Shown here piece by piece: positions 10,632-23,461 of a stretch of DNA of 64,000 nt. The translations under genes were made by a program, and so were the position numbers. Within the stretch, counting starts at the first letter, position 1. Each line of letters opens with the position of its first letter. The DNA is from Isoetes taiwanensis. Its lineage: Eukaryota; Streptophyta; Lycopodiopsida; Isoetales; Isoetaceae. The stretch covers positions 58,001-122,000 of the forward strand of contig JAJEKV010000075.1 of the NCBI GenBank assembly GCA_021234155.1, in the 5' to 3' direction. The notes beneath the pieces are model-generated. The model was not told the origin of the DNA. It saw only the letters and a list, made by a program, of their open reading frames with translations, and made no database searches.

Positions 10632-11500
10632 TCAATTTCCCTTTTTTGAAGCAGAAAGCTTTGCAATCTCAACAAGTGTATCTTTGGTCATTTGAAAAAT
10701 ACTTTGAGTCATGCTAGCAAATTTTAGACTATGAGATGATCTCATCTCTTCAAGTTTCTTAAACAGCTGAATTTTTCTCATGGACTCATCTTTCATGAAT
10801 TCTAATTTCTTGTCTTCTGCTTCCCCAAAACATGATGTCATTTCACAAATTCCTGATGTTATATCCTCATCAATAGCCAGTTTAGATCTCTTCTTTGAGA
10901 CCGACCTAAAGAACTCTAGGTCGCATAGAAGGCGATCCGGGAGTGATCTCATGTACACCATCTTTATCAGTAGATGTCGGAGTGATATTTGAATTTCCAC
11001 CATTAATGTTTGGACTTGAAGGAGTCTGAGGTGGTTCTATGTGCATAGGAATTCCTGTATTATTTGTTGGAGGTTGACTGTTTGGAATTTCAAACTGTTC
11101 TTTCTCAAATGCAGAATTAGTTCCAAATATCTTATAGTATGAATCTGTCATAAATGTTTCCTGTTATGATGAATACATCTCTGCAACGTGGAAAGCTTCT
11201 TTCCCAAATACACCGTCATCTTCAGTTCCAGGGAGATCAATGTGATTCGTGCAACATGTTCTCAATTCTTCCATTCTCTCATACCATTGCCAAATAGAAT
11301 GCTAGTTTCATGTTCCTCGTCCCTCAAAGATATTTTTGGTTCCTCAAATTTAGCCTGAAGCTTATCCCATTTGTTCTTCAACTGCCTCAATTCCACCAAA
11401 CTTGGTACTATGGAGGTCAATCTTTTCAAAATTTCTTTCCATTGTGAATTAGAGAGATTGATATTACCATTGTTATGGGCCTTGAATGCTATGATATGGA
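10632..11500 (-). pseudogene. Myb/SANT-like DNA-binding protein, broken
   Basis: The minus strand near 11475-11340 reads NSQWKEILKRL then LRQLKNKWDKLQAKFEE. This is the helix pattern of the plant Myb/SANT-like domain found in PIF/Harbinger-associated proteins and the L10-interacting MYB group (KNKWDxLK motif). A Pro/Ser/Asn-rich linker follows (11151-10906), then in another frame a helical, charged C-terminal segment (EFMKDESMRKIQLFKKLEEM). Frame changes near 11280 and 10930 and a stop after MREWKN indicate decay unless introns explain them. An adjoining open frame at 11473-11832 with a GRGKEF-type basic stretch may be its N-terminal part. The protein would bind DNA in the nucleus. Confidence 0.55.
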
Positions 11501-11832
11501 TCCATAACCATCAATGCTTGGGATTTTCCACAAGAAACAGAATTTTGACTTACTTGCCCTGCTTCAAAGTTTGTCCTTCTAGCACAAACTATTGTGGAAT
11601 TCGATCTGCTTCTTGTTCTCTTTGGCTCATTTCGACAGCAAGTACTTGAATTATAGGGGCAGATACTAATCTGGTCATTTGGTTTTCTTGTCTGAAATTC
11701 CTTCCCACGCCTTGGAGGAACAAAGGCCTTCGAATGATCCGAAGCCCTTGTCATATTATCGAAGAGTCTAGAATTTAGAAGACAGTCAAGAATGAAGATA
11801 ATCAAGTTTCTGTCATGAAATCCCCATTTCAT

Positions 11833-14800
11833 TTGCCGAATAAACTGAATTATGCAAAAATATGAGATAAAAATGTAAAAATCTGAAGCAATAATTTTTA
11901 CCTCATTCTGAATCGCCTTGATTCAGTCGGAATTGCACCAAGAAGCTCAGCAACATTGCCATAATACAGGGGAATTGAGGGAAGGCCAAAATAGGAGGCA
12001 AGAAACATTTCGGACGAGGTTAAGCTTAACTGGCGTAACCCGATGGAAAACGGCCCATCCATTAGTTAGGCCAAAAAATGCCTCTCGGGCAATAAAAAGT
12101 GAGTAGGTTTTTCTCACTCCCACCTCTCACCCTCCCTCCTAGCATTTATGCAAATATGCCAAAAGACAAAACCACAACCATCAAATCTCGGGCACTCCAA
12201 AGAAAGAAAAAAGCAAAACAAAAGGAAAGCAAAAAAAAGGGCGTTCTTTCATATGCATGTACAAATATTAGGTCACATGGATGTTGAATGTAAATGATAA
12301 CGCATGTACAATATCGCATTTAGGTCAAGCTTTTCTTTTGTGGAAAGTAGGGATCACTATTTTATTGTCATCTTAAGGATGCTAAATGATTAAAGTGTAA
12401 CCTTATTCCTATATTCCTCTAACGGAAATGCATCACAGAGAAGAAATTATGTTATTCCATCGCCATACTTTCATGTCAGCCTTGAGAGCAGAAATTGAGA
12501 TTGGACACTGAGGTACTCTTTATGGAAGACATTATCATATTGTTCTGCCACCTTTTAGATAGGCATATGGAACATTTCAGAATCGACTTTATTCCAGCAT
12601 GGGGGAAGAAGCATAAACAGGAAATGAAAGCGATGCAGCGGAGGAATGATGGGGCGATTGCCCATGTGGAAATTGTAATGCAGATGGGCAGGAGCGAGTA
12701 AATGTTAGAAGCAACCACCGAGTTACTGTTGTTTGGAAGAGTCTAGTGTAGAAGGAGAAGGTGGATATGGATAAAATATATGTGATGGAGAAGTGGTTGA
12801 GTAGTTGTAGTTCATGTGATTGATTTTTGTTGGATGCTAATTAGCTATGTTGAAGTTGTCTTGAATGATACATGGGCCCTCTTATAGAGTTATATAATGA
12901 TTTGCTAAAGGTTTTGTTTGGCACCACAATTTGCAAAGATATAGATATGGATGGGCTTGGAATCTAGATTTTGGATTAAGCAGCCTTTTATTTTATTGCT
13001 AAGTGTAACCTTTTTTATTTTATTTTTAAGTTTTAACCATTGTTAAACCATTGAATTATCACGTATAAACAATTGATACACCAAAATGTGCAAATACATG
13101 CACATTTCAGTGGTTCGATGAAGCATGAGCCTGATGCAAAATCTGCAGCCTTATGAGAAAGCACAGAATAGGAATAGGAGTTAGAGGAAACACAGAATAG
13201 GAACAGGAATAGAGAAAGCACAGAATAGGCGGAATAGGAATTTGAGTCGTCTGTAGGTGGAAGGATCTACTGGCCGGGGAATCCAACTCCGATGAACGCT
13301 TTACCAGCAGTACCTAGGCATGGGCTCTCTGCAGCCATGCGAGATCCCGCAGCCAGATCCAGGAGCCATGCCAAATGCCGCAGTAGATACAGAAATCCCG
13401 CACAAGCTAAACAGATAATGCCAAATCCCGCAGAAGGTAAACAGTTTATGGAAGACCCACATGCAACAGATGGCAAACCTTGAAACCTCTCTGTAATTTT
13501 GCCCTCCACAAAACTAGAACGAACCCAGCCAATTCCGGAACCTTGCTGCAGCCACTTGCAGTTCCAGGAGGTCGCATGCATGCCGGCGACGAAAATGGAA
13601 AGAGCAAACTAACAAAATAAGAAAAATATGAAGAGGACGAACCATAGAAATAAAAGCCAGTAAAAAAAAAAAACACAGTCACCAAACCCAACCTTTACCC
13701 GAAATCATATGAACATCTACAGCAAACCTTATTTGATGCCGGCTTTTTATTTATACTTACAAGATTTTTGAGAAAAAAACCTCTAATTTATCGGATTTTA
13801 CTTCGACTGAAAATTTGCTAGATTTGCAAACTTTTTAGGTCCCATCGAAAAATTTCTTAAGTTGGATATCTTGTGTTTAGGGTGAAACTTTCTACTTTCC
13901 TAATAGAAAACCACAGGAAACTAGCCGGAAAAGTTCTTGCGATACAATAACTTGACTGGAAAATTTTCAATTCCAATCAGTTGATTTATTTATAGTGTTC
14001 CCGAGAACTTGCCCAAAACTTGATGGACAACTAAAAATAAGCTCGGTGACACGTGGCATGCCTGAGTGGCGCTAACCTGGCAGTTCTTTAGATACGGGCA
14101 GGGCAGGGGTAAAAAAAAACTCGAGGAAAAAAAAAGCAAAAGAATAAAGGGCCCCCCAAAAATCATAGAACGGAAAAATGTTTTTTTTGGCAGACAGAGC
14201 ATCTGATCAGAATAGCGCAGTAACAACTCTATTCAATCCGGCAGATCAGAAAAAGGGACGCCGGACTTGGATCGATATGGTACAAAACAATATGGGGGGA
14301 CCCCAGCTGGCCTGCAGCAAGCTCTGAAATGACAGCCCATCTCTCTGATTTTCCTTGTTCTTGCCTTAATTTGAACCATCCATCTGCTCCGGCCATAGCC
14401 TCTTTTCAGTCCAATCCAATGCCCTGTCTTAACGCCCTTGTCCTGATTTTTAATGTCGTTTTCTGCATCGATTTCTGGCGTTAAATGCTTGCCAGTAAGC
14501 TCCAAAACTTGAATCTGCGGGATTGATGCTGTTGGATTTATGATTCTAGCTTGGTTTTTCCTCGATCCGATCCAAAAGTGGCATTGCCGCTGTTACCGAT
14601 CCATGATTTTCTGATGATTTTTGTTCTTCTGTGGCAGATTTGGACTCTGTGTTTCTAATCACATCACGGGTGTCAGATTCCGGATCGAAACTGTCAAAAA
14701 CTGGGGGGAACCAGCTGTTGCGTCTTGTATTCTAGGTACAGATTCAAAAAATCAAGGCGATTCATACTCAAAAAGGGGCAGAAAAGTGTACTGTTCAATC

Positions 14801-14881
14801 CTAAAGCGTTCGAAAGCGCCCAAGAATCGCTTATTTCTACATCAAATTCCTGCTTCATAATCCTCAAAATCGAATTAAAAC
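11833..14881. other. Gene-poor stretch between the Myb-like pseudogene and the LRR gene
   Basis: No supported gene. Short open frames here lack domains and have poor codon patterns. It holds a small minisatellite at 13156-13243 and Ala/Gly-rich chance frames at 13267-13690. The last kilobase before 14958 should contain the LRR gene promoter, but I cannot pick a TATA box with confidence. Confidence 0.5.
13156..13243. repeat. AGCACAGAATAGGAATAG minisatellite
   Basis: Three imperfect units of roughly 28-30 bases, each containing CACAGAATAGG, in direct order. Confidence 0.7.
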
Positions 14882-14902
14882 CCCGTTCAGCATTGAACAG
14901 GG
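14882..14902. other. Small hairpin before the LRR start codon
   Basis: CCCGTTCA and TGAACAGGG are inverted around a four-base GCAT loop, about 55 bases upstream of the ATG. It could form in the 5' leader. No known motif. Confidence 0.4.
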
Positions 14903-14957
14903 CTAAAACTCTACAAAAAGGGGTTGCATTTGCAAAAGCAGAGCATAAACCATCGCT

Positions 14958-16163
14958 ATGGCAGAAGCGGGGAAGTGGGCGGTTTTAATCTGCTTATTTT
15001 TCACCGGATTTGCAACAGCACAGCTAGATTCAACAGAAATATCAGCGTTAAAACAGATCCGGAGCAGCATGCAGGATTTACAGGGCTCGCCATTCTTCTC
15101 AACCTGGGATTTTTCGTTAGATCCATGTTTATATTTCAGCGGAGTGGTATGCATGGAAACAGGGCAGGATGGAAACGTCCACATTGTAATGCTAAGCTTA
15201 GGGAACGGATTTGGGGCAACTCCAGGCCTGGCCGGATCTCTAAGTCCGGCGCTGGGGAGCTTGAAATATCTACGAGCTCTAACAATAGTTCCTGGAAAAA
15301 TCAAAGGATCAATTCCGGCATCGCTCGGCTCCTTATCTCAGCTCCAATTCCTTGGTATCCGAGGTAACCAATTAACTGGGTCCATTCCTGACGAGCTCGC
15401 TAATCTTTCCAGCCTCCAGGGCTTAGATCTGAGCAATAATCAGCTCTCCGGCCCAATTCCGGCAGGCATTTCGAATCTTCCCAGCCTGATTACCCTTGTT
15501 CTTTCCATTAATCAGCTTACTGGGTCAGTTCCGAGCTTCTCCGGCCCCCTCATTCATCTAAATCTCGAAAAAAATATGCTCTCCGGCAGCCTGCCATCTC
15601 TGCCCCAATCTCTCAAATACCTCTCCCTTTCTCAGAATTCCCTTTCTGGGTCCTTGAATCAATTGGCCTCGCTGCAGCGGCTTAATTACTTGGACCTCAG
15701 CTTCAACAAATTTGACGGAAATATCCCTTCTGAGATTTTCGGCTTCAGTTTATCGGACTTGCTGCTGCAGAGGAATGCTCTGAGCGGAAATATTGTGGTT
15801 ACTGCACAGGCATTATCGATCAACAGGATTGATGTAAGCTATAATTCTCTGGCCGGAGAGATACCCACCATTTTATCCACCGTTCCGAGCTTGTATGTAA
15901 ACAATAACAAGCTGAGCGGCCAGATTCCGTCGGAATTCGTTGTGGCTATGGTGCTGGGCGGAATGCAAAATTTGTACCTGCAGCATAACTATTTCTCAAA
16001 CATTGCTATCAGCACGAATCTGGATCTTCCGGCAAGCTGCATTTTCTGTGTGCAGTATAATTGCCTTGATCCTCCGACCCAAAATTCCTGCCCGGATAAT
16101 GCAGGCCGCGAAACTGCTCGGCCTCAATACCAATGTAACGATATCAATGGTAACTGGGATTAA
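14958..16163 (+). CDS. Secreted leucine-rich-repeat protein
   Basis: A complete, uninterrupted 401-codon intronless gene. Residues 1-21 form a signal peptide ending ATA/Q. An N-terminal LRR cap carries DPC and GVVC (residues 55-65), the usual paired cysteines of plant extracellular LRRs. About ten plant-type LRRs (LxxLxLxxNxLxGxIP) span residues 95-345. The tail is Cys-rich, with CIFCVQYNC (361-369), NSCPDNAG and YQCN. There is no transmembrane segment, kinase or GPI signal, so it should be apoplastic, as in receptor-like-protein relatives and LRR co-receptors that lack a membrane anchor. The CVQYNC-PP tail is, from memory, shared with a family of LRR-only proteins conserved in land plants. 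Start chosen because the signal peptide follows directly and the context is CTATGGC. It is the only intact ordinary gene here. Confidence 0.9.
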   Translation: MAEAGKWAVLICLFFTGFATAQLDSTEISALKQIRSSMQDLQGSPFFSTWDFSLDPCLYFSGVVCMETGQDGNVHIVMLSLGNGFGATPGLAGSLSPALGSLKYLRALTIVPGKIKGSIPASLGSLSQLQFLGIRGNQLTGSIPDELANLSSLQGLDLSNNQLSGPIPAGISNLPSLITLVLSINQLTGSVPSFSGPLIHLNLEKNMLSGSLPSLPQSLKYLSLSQNSLSGSLNQLASLQRLNYLDLSFNKFDGNIPSEIFGFSLSDLLLQRNALSGNIVVTAQALSINRIDVSYNSLAGEIPTILSTVPSLYVNNNKLSGQIPSEFVVAMVLGGMQNLYLQHNYFSNIAISTNLDLPASCIFCVQYNCLDPPTQNSCPDNAGRETARPQYQCNDINGNWD

Positions 16164-18419
16164 AATCCGCCGCTGCAGCACGGTGGATTATCCTGCTCTA
16201 GCCTGTATACTAGTTTTTTGTCTGTGCAATAAGTTTCTGAAGGGATTCTTCGCAAAATCCCTCTGTTTTCTGACCTGTGAGTATATGAAGATTTTTGGGT
16301 TTTCCAGATGCGCCGGATTGCTAGTTTTACGTCTGATCTGTTCGTTGCATTCTGATCTGTTTTACTGTTATGATCTGGTCTGATTTCTGATTTTTTGATT
16401 TGGTAGAACATTCCTGTCATAATTGTTGGCTGTTTTTGTCGTTCGTACAAATACGTCGACAAACAAACGGCTAAGATTGCTTCGCTTCCGACGGCTCAGA
16501 TTTGATTCGCGCTGAAAGAAAATTGAACAAAGAAAACATTTAAACATGTGCAAAGACCAAGACAATGTTCAAGTCTTTTTATTATTATTTTTTTCTTTGT
16601 GGACTAGAGTTTGGTATGTTTTCATTGACATTTGAGTTGTTTGTCCCCTTGTTGCTTCAGTGCAACTCTAATTTTTCAAGCTCCATAAAAAAGAGTGGGA
16701 TTTTCAAGTTCTTGTAATTCTCCCACCCAATTTTGATGCATTGCTCGTGACCTTGCCTCGAACAGGGTTAATATCGACAAATGACCTGACCTCAATGACT
16801 GACTGGCTGGCCATGCCATTCCCTTATTCTAAAAGCTCAATCTCCAAACATTGAGGTGACCCTCCCATGTCTCCAAGAGACTATTAGGCTACCTTTTTCT
16901 CCTCCCCTTCCAAAAATGATCCTTCGTCGAGTAATTCTTATATTGCTCTCTTAGTTGCTAGTTGCTGCCAGTGCATAATCAAGTCCTATAAAACCTTCAA
17001 CTCTTGAAGAAATCTAATATAATAACAGATTAGCTTACTAGGATATGAGATCTATACAAAATGTCATCTAGCTTCCTAAAGCCTCAACTTGATTTAATTA
17101 TGCTTTTTCAAGTTGAAGAAAGTGATATTCTTTTAAGGGTTCTATACTATTGCAAGATCTAATTTGACATGCCTCAAAGTTTCTTTCTAGTGGTCTTCTT
17201 GTTATTGTAAAATTAATTATCAACACTGGTACCAATCTACTCCATGTTTTACCCTTCTATGACCTCTGTCTTTGATATATCTTAGTGCTTATGTGCATAA
17301 GTTGACGATATTGCCTTGTTAAGTTTTGCAATTATTATGTTGAATTGTGGTTATCTATACAAATATCACCAATAGATAACAATTTTGGTAGACTTTACTA
17401 GACTAGATTTCCAGACATGTGCAATTGGGGTTGTTCTATAGAAATTATAATTGTGGAATTGGATATCATATGAACGTACTTCCAAAGAGTAAAAAATTTG
17501 AATGTTGACGTCTAAACAATACCTATGTTTTATAATACCAAGTCAATGAGATTGAAATTGTCCCTAGAACGTGATGCTTCCTTCAAATCCAATGTTTTCA
17601 ATTGTGATAATAAAATGGTGGGGCTTTCAAGTTTATATATTGCTCCTAGGACAAGTTACCCCGCTCATTTGTCTTCAAATACAATTCAAATCCTATTGAG
17701 GCCAAGATTTTCTTCATATTTGTTTTTTCTCTTCTTTGTTGCTTACCATCTTCCTTCAATAGAATTTCTAGGAAGCACTACCATCTAAGATGCGTCCAAT
17801 TGTCTCTAACAATAAGCTCTCCCAGACTCGAAGACCTCTAAGGATGGTCTTGTATCTTCTATATGTCTTCTACGCTTCTTTTTTGAAAAAGTACAGGTTA
17901 GAAAAGTGGAAGACCCTCATCATCCACCAAAGTGAGTAAATCCTTCTATACAGTTTTCTTTCTATAGGACTCACTGTAGTGACTACAGGACTAGCTTACA
18001 CAATCGTTGTCTAATCTCAAGTATAAGTGGGAAGATGAACAAGTAAGAGCTTTGAAAATAGCATGACGATGTCGCTTCCAAAGTATCCATATAACCCAAC
18101 TCCGACAACTAAGAAATGCTCATTTCTTTTGTTTTGACTAGGAATGAGGTAGGAGCCCCAATAAAATCCTCTGACTATTAATTTTTGTAGAAAACAAGTG
18201 ACAAATCCAAGTCCAAACTGACACTAGTTATATATAAAGAGCATAAACTAATGCTCGATTCTTTCCTTTCATAAATCACAAATAAACAAAAGTGTGAGAC
18301 AGATTTCGAAAACCAAACAAAAGTTGTCGATCTGATCTGGAACTTGGCCGAAAGGCCTGGCCATAAGTCTGCCGGAATAATATCTGCGGTTAATATCTAG
18401 GCTGAGAAAATAAGTTATA
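16164..18419. other. Intergenic sequence
   Basis: AT-rich, no supported gene and no recognised transposon domain on either strand. It includes the 3' flank of the LRR gene, with several T-rich stretches that could serve polyadenylation. Confidence 0.5.
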
Positions 18420-18926
18420 ATGAGAAAGGAGTTTTCGATCTGCATCTCCGAGAATGGTTTGGCATGTCAGAAAGACGATTCAAAAATTAGGGTTTGCATA
18501 TCCTGCTTACTACTTTCACATTTGGATCAATCTTGCAAAATGCCCCCTTTTATAGAGATTGAGCTCCATGATACGTGGATTGATGCCTTTCCAAAGGATG
18601 CTTCTCCTATTTTAAGGCTAGAAACTTGCCATCTGATTTATGTTCTAGTCACATCTTCTGCTCTAACTGAGCTTGTAAGTATTTGCCCTCTTTTAGAGCA
18701 TTTGAAACTAGAAGGCTGTTCAACATTCAACAAGATGCTAATATCTAGCAGGAGCCTTTAGCATATATTTATCTCAAGCTGCAACATCAAATTTCTCACT
18801 TTGCAAACTCCAAATCTCAAGCTTCTAGAATTTGAAGCGTTGAAGCTAGGTGCAAAATCGATACTGGGTAGCAAAAATCACCGTCCGGACGCCACTTTAT
18901 ATGTTCTTAACATTGGCATGTTTTAA
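18420..18926 (+). pseudogene. F-box/LRR (FBD-type) protein remnant
   Basis: The frame reads LTELVSICPLLEHLKLEGCS, then after a stop ISSCNIKFLTLQTPNLKLLEF. These are the typical LRRs of plant F-box/LRR proteins (CPLLExLxLxxC, TPNLxxLE). The N-terminal F-box is not recognisable and the end breaks off before the FBD domain. Intact members act as substrate receptors of SCF ubiquitin ligases. This is a fragment. Confidence 0.6.
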
Positions 18927-19335
18927 ACATGGCATGTGGTAGTTGACATGCTGACAAGTAGGGTGTGCGCACATCAAATGACAGGCTGGGAGAATCATTA
19001 GCTTGAATGGTTGCTGGAAATATGAACACTTGTAGCCTGCCATATTTGTGGATGATGGGCTTGCTCATCTTGAATTCAAGCAAAATGGAGAGGTTATTTC
19101 TTTTAAAGACTAAACCGAAATTCAATAATTTGCCCTCATCAATTTTCAATACATAGAAATCTGGAAGAGACAAAACCAAATTCATCTCTCCATTTAATTT
19201 ATAGAGCCATTGATGCAGCACGGAAGAGAGATTACAGGCAAAGATTATCTGTAAAGAAGGAAGCAACGAAGAAGAATTCTTCTTATAAAGTTTCACCTTC
19301 AAAGAAGAATAAGAAATTGAGAATGAGTGACCGTA

Positions 19336-19359
19336 AAATAGAATAGAATAGAATAGAAA
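19336..19359. repeat. AATAG tandem repeat, 3' tail of a minus-strand LINE
   Basis: Four units of AATAG. It lies at the 3' side of the minus-strand LINE, so the transcript would end in TATTC units. The same pentamer is found at 25497 and 60176. Confidence 0.75.
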
Positions 19360-21441
19360 TTATTGTCCCTTGTGCCCTGAGGCCCCTGGACTTATGTAGC
19401 ATGGGCGAGCTCCCTAAAGCGCGCAACTAGAACATCATGCTGGTTTATTGTAGCCTTTTCTGAAGGCTTCCTTGGTTTCTATTAGTATCGGCATCATGGC
19501 CGTATTGTGGTGCGTCGTTATCAATCACTTTTAAGTCGAAGCATTTCTTGGCGACTATGACTCCGCCCTCTTGAATGTTCATATTACAAGCCTTTTTCTT
19601 TGTGCACTTCCTGTGATCTCGATCATCATCTCCGGGTTGCGTCCCGCCGGATCTCTCTCATTGTTTACGCCCTTATTATCGTGGTGTGTACCGGGCTGAC
19701 CCCATCTTATGTTTCTGTATTTGTTTCTGACGTCTCCATACATTGGACACTCATTGAGCAGGTGATTCTCATCCTCCACTTTTCCAGTGTCATAGATTCT
19801 ACATATCCGATTGTCCTTTTCTACTTTCCTCCATCTGTCCTTTTTAATTCTTAGATCGTGGCTCCCCATCCTAAATTTCGCTAGGGTATCTCTCCTTGCC
19901 TTTCCTAGCAGATTGTCTCGGTACATCTGTTGTCCTATCTGTTGTTCTAGATTGAAGACTGTCATAAGCCACAGTGTCTTGGATCCTGTGTGTTTTTGCA
20001 GCCATGCTCACAGTAGCCTTATGCGCTTGATCTTCATTCCATTTCCCCTCATTTACTAGATCGCTCAGGTTTATTCCCATTTCTCTGGTCCACATTGCTA
20101 CATATGATGTGTGATTTGTTGATTCGTTGATTGCAATACTCGACAGCTTCCCTGGTTTCCCCCTGCATTGTCTTTTATTAGGTATCTGATAGTCTTCTCC
20201 CATGCTCTCACCTCCATTGGTTTACATCGGCCCCCTGAAGTATATCATGACCGGTTAGTAGTGTGTTTGTCCGCGACCTTAAATTCCGTTTATGCCACCG
20301 CCCGAGGATCCCTTCCGTTTCTTCCATTTCTTATCTGTTAAACCCGGTCCCCAAGCTTCAAACCCCATCTAATTGCGTCCGTTGACCTTTCGCATTGAAC
20401 AAGTAACACTTGATCTCTCGAACGATTATTCTCGCTTTTATTACGTAAATTTTTTCATATTGAAGTAACTTGCAATGGCTGATTGAAACCTCAGACTGCA
20501 CCTTTAGCCCATTTCCCCGCCGCGGTGCATCATACCCCAAATACCAGATTCCGTTGATTCCTCTAGTTCTCGTTCCCATATACCGAAAGGTCTGCGGTAC
20601 CGTCTTCTATGACCGAAAATGACTATTTTGGTTTTTGTAAGGTTTATCGTTAACCCCGCCCTTTCACGTAAGGACTCCAAAGAGCTTGATGTCGCGGCAT
20701 TCCCTTTTTTATTCTTTGTGGCCATCATGCTCAGTCGTCAAAGATACAACATAATAGGTACCTTTAGTGTCTCCTAGTGTAGGGGCATCCATGTCCCCTT
20801 GTTGTTCTCCGCTATGAAACCTTGTAATGCATTTATGTATATTAGAACAATGTTGGGGATAGTGGCACCCCTGTTTGACCCCTCGGTGTTGCGCTTTTAT
20901 TGCATGTCCTTCCTCTTCCATTTTTGCGATACCCCGTGGTACGGTCTTGCAATTGCTCCTACCATGTCTCTCTGTTTGCATATCTATCGGCCTTTGTAGG
21001 AGCTTTTCCCCTGGATCAGGTCGAATGCCTTTCTAAAGTCCACAAAGTAGCATACTATTTTCTTCCCGGAGCTCGTCGCTCTATTAGTATCCGGAAGGAT
21101 TACTAAATGATCCGTGGTTGAGTGTTAGGCCCAAACCCCGCCTATCCTTGTTCCTCGGGTTTCCCCGCTTCTGCCCACCGTTTCCAGTTCTTGTCATCGG
21201 CCGGTAACCTTTCCGCAACCACTTTTATAAGATAGAGCTCACCATTATTGTCCCAGAGTTTCTGGTTCCCGTGCGCCTCCCCTTTGTGTAGAGGTATGAC
21301 CCACAGTATGCCCATCCGTCTGGGAGCCCCATATGTATTATGCCATTGAAAATGTCGGTGAATTTGTTTTCCTATTGCTGAAATAAGAGAAATTTCAAGA
21401 TAAATCTTAGAGCATTCAACGAAATTACCACAAATGTTCAT
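19360..21441 (-). mobile_element. LINE remnant, minus strand
   Basis: Read 21441 to 19579 on the minus strand. Blocks are: WVIPLHKGEA near 21315 (palm start); HRGVKQGCHYP near 20890 (the GV-QG motif); GLTINLTKTKIVIFGH near 20650; GIWYLGYDAP near 20540 (the F-YLG block); and a C-terminal zinc knuckle plus helix, NRICRIYDTGKVEDENHLLN, followed by ECPMYGDVR near 19800-19730. These are RT and zf-RVT features of non-LTR elements. The YADD core is lost and several frameshifts occur, so it is inactive. Confidence 0.75.
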
Positions 21442-22062
21442 GACAATGACAAAGACCGTATCCTTGATAGTCTCCTTTGGAGAGCAAGAGACTTACCAAA
21501 TTGCTTCTATGAAGAAATCTACAGTTCTTGCGGGTAAAGCAAATGGTGAAGAATTTGAGGGAAACAATGCAAGAACATAAGTACGAGAGGAATTATGACA
21601 TGATTCAAGAAAGTCCACCTGGTAATGGCTGCAAAATGGTATCAAGCCTATGAACCAAACAGAAGTGGCCAGATTGCTCAGCATTTCTAGAAAAACAATT
21701 TCACAGACGGAAAGATGCGACCTGAGGACGGAGGAAAGCAAATCCGGAACCCAATCCAGGGCATGATGTTGAAAACATACCAAGGGGCTGGATAAGAAGA
21801 GATTAGGGAGAGCAGCAGACACTTAGAGAAAAGGGAAGGAATAAAAGACACAAAACCATCAATCCATCACAGTAAAAACAAGACTATAATTTTGAGGACA
21901 AAGGATTTGGCATTTGAAGCATTTAAGACTTTGCAGTTGTATAGAATGTGAAGCAGAAAGAAGATAAAAGTGTGTGATCGAGGGGGTGAATTATATGTCC
22001 GTAAATTCATTAAATCTTTTTGATTGATAAAGGCATCAAAAGGCAATATACATAAACCACAC
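21442..22062. other. Unassigned sequence between LINE and copia element
   Basis: The plus strand shows scattered coding-like pieces (ARLLSISRKTISQTE near 21670) with many stops. I cannot assign them. No LTR boundary of the following copia element is visible. Confidence 0.3.
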
Positions 22063-22629
22063 ACTCCAACAAAATGGGATAGCAGAGAGGAAAAACAACA
22101 CAATTTTGAATGCAATTAGATCTATGCTAAAACATGCAGGTCTGTCCAATTTCCTTTGGGAAGAGGTAGTCTTACTGCTGTACATATACAAAATGTTTTG
22201 CCATCAAAAAGCCTCTTAAGAAAAAAGTACTAGTGAGCAGGGATGTAACATTTGAAGAAAATGTTCTGTATAAGCCATCAATGAAAGATGAAGACACAAA
22301 AAGGGAGGAAAGGCCTACTGAAATAGACAACATTGCAAATATAACTACAAGAATAGAATGAGAATGAGAAGAAGATAAGCTTCAGGATACTGCAGATGAT
22401 CTGGATTCTGATGCAGATAGTGTAGAAGATAATAATGATGAAAATGAGATAGGGGAAAGGTATGAGCCTGAACCTGCTAAAAACAGAGAAACAAATGATC
22501 AGGTCAGAAAGAGGAAAAGTGAAGGAGAAAGATTACAACAAGAGGTCAATATTGACATATAGAAGTTTGGCAGAAAAGAAAATGGAAGAAGTAGTGGATT
22601 GCAAACACAAAATGCACAAAGAGAAAATG

Positions 22630-23461
22630 CAGATGAAATTCACATGGTGTTAGAATCAGGAATACCGGTGAATTTTGTGGAGGCTATTAATTCATTTGAC
22701 TGTCAAAAATGGAAAGAAGCAACGGCAGAGGAAATGAGATCATTCGAGAGAACATCCACACATGAGCTAGTAAATTTGCCAAAGGGGAAAAATGCCATAG
22801 GAAATAAATGGGTATTTAAATTAAAGGTAAATGCAGATGGGAGTCCAAAACATAAAGCAAGATTGGTTGCTCAAGGGTATTCACAAACAAAAGGGGTTGA
22901 TTTTGATGAAACTTATTCATCTGTTGTAAAATTAGCAAGCATTAGAATGATAATTGCCATTTCTAATGCTTTGGACCTTGATTTACATTATATGGATGTT
23001 TGTACAGCTTTTCTTAATGCAGATTTAGAAAAAGAAGTTTACATGGAACAAGATCAAGGCTTTGAAGTTGGAAAAGGAAAAGTATGGAGACTAAAGAAGG
23101 CAGTCTATGGTTTAAAGCAATCTCCAAGACAATGGTATTTTTGCATTGATAATTACTTGAAAGAACAAAATTTCACAAAGCTTGTTAATGTTGGCAATGT
23201 CTGCTTGTTAAAGAAAGGAAAAGATTTTCGCATAATGGCTGTTTATGTAGATGACTGCATATTGGCATCTAACAACTTGATTTTTCTGAATAAGTGCAAG
23301 GAAATGCTCAAAAACAGATACAAAATGACAGATCTGGGAGAATTGTCACACTTCTTGGGTATTCAAGTTAAAAGGGACAGAGCAAACATGAGAATTTCTT
23401 TAAATCAAAGTAAGTACATCGATTCAGTTTTAGAAAATTCAATATGCAAGAATGCAATTTA
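22630..23461 (+). CDS. Copia reverse transcriptase domain
   Basis: The copia-type RT starts with the conserved WKEATAEEMRSFER and GNKWVFKLKVNADG. It continues with KARLVAQGYSQTKGVDF-ETYSSV, then MDVCTAFLNADLEKEVYMEQ (motif A Asp), VYGLKQSPRQWY, and the catalytic MAVYVDDCILAS (YVDD). It converts genomic RNA to cDNA inside virus-like particles. The domain is uninterrupted to 23461, where a one-base frameshift separates it from the RNase H part. Confidence 0.85.

Noticed and set aside
13267-13691. Overlapping open frames on both strands rich in Ala and Gly
   Set aside because: GC-rich local repeats (AATCCCGCA words) produce them; no domain.
14882-14902. Bacterial-type terminator hairpin
   Set aside because: Context is a plant nuclear gene leader; no reason to invoke bacterial termination.
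14903-15304. Open frames on the opposite strand and in another frame of the LRR gene
   Set aside because: Shadows of a clearly coding LRR frame with signal peptide.
18907-19302. 131-codon minus-strand open frame
   Set aside because: No recognised domain and no supporting signals; follows the F-box/LRR remnant and could be chance.
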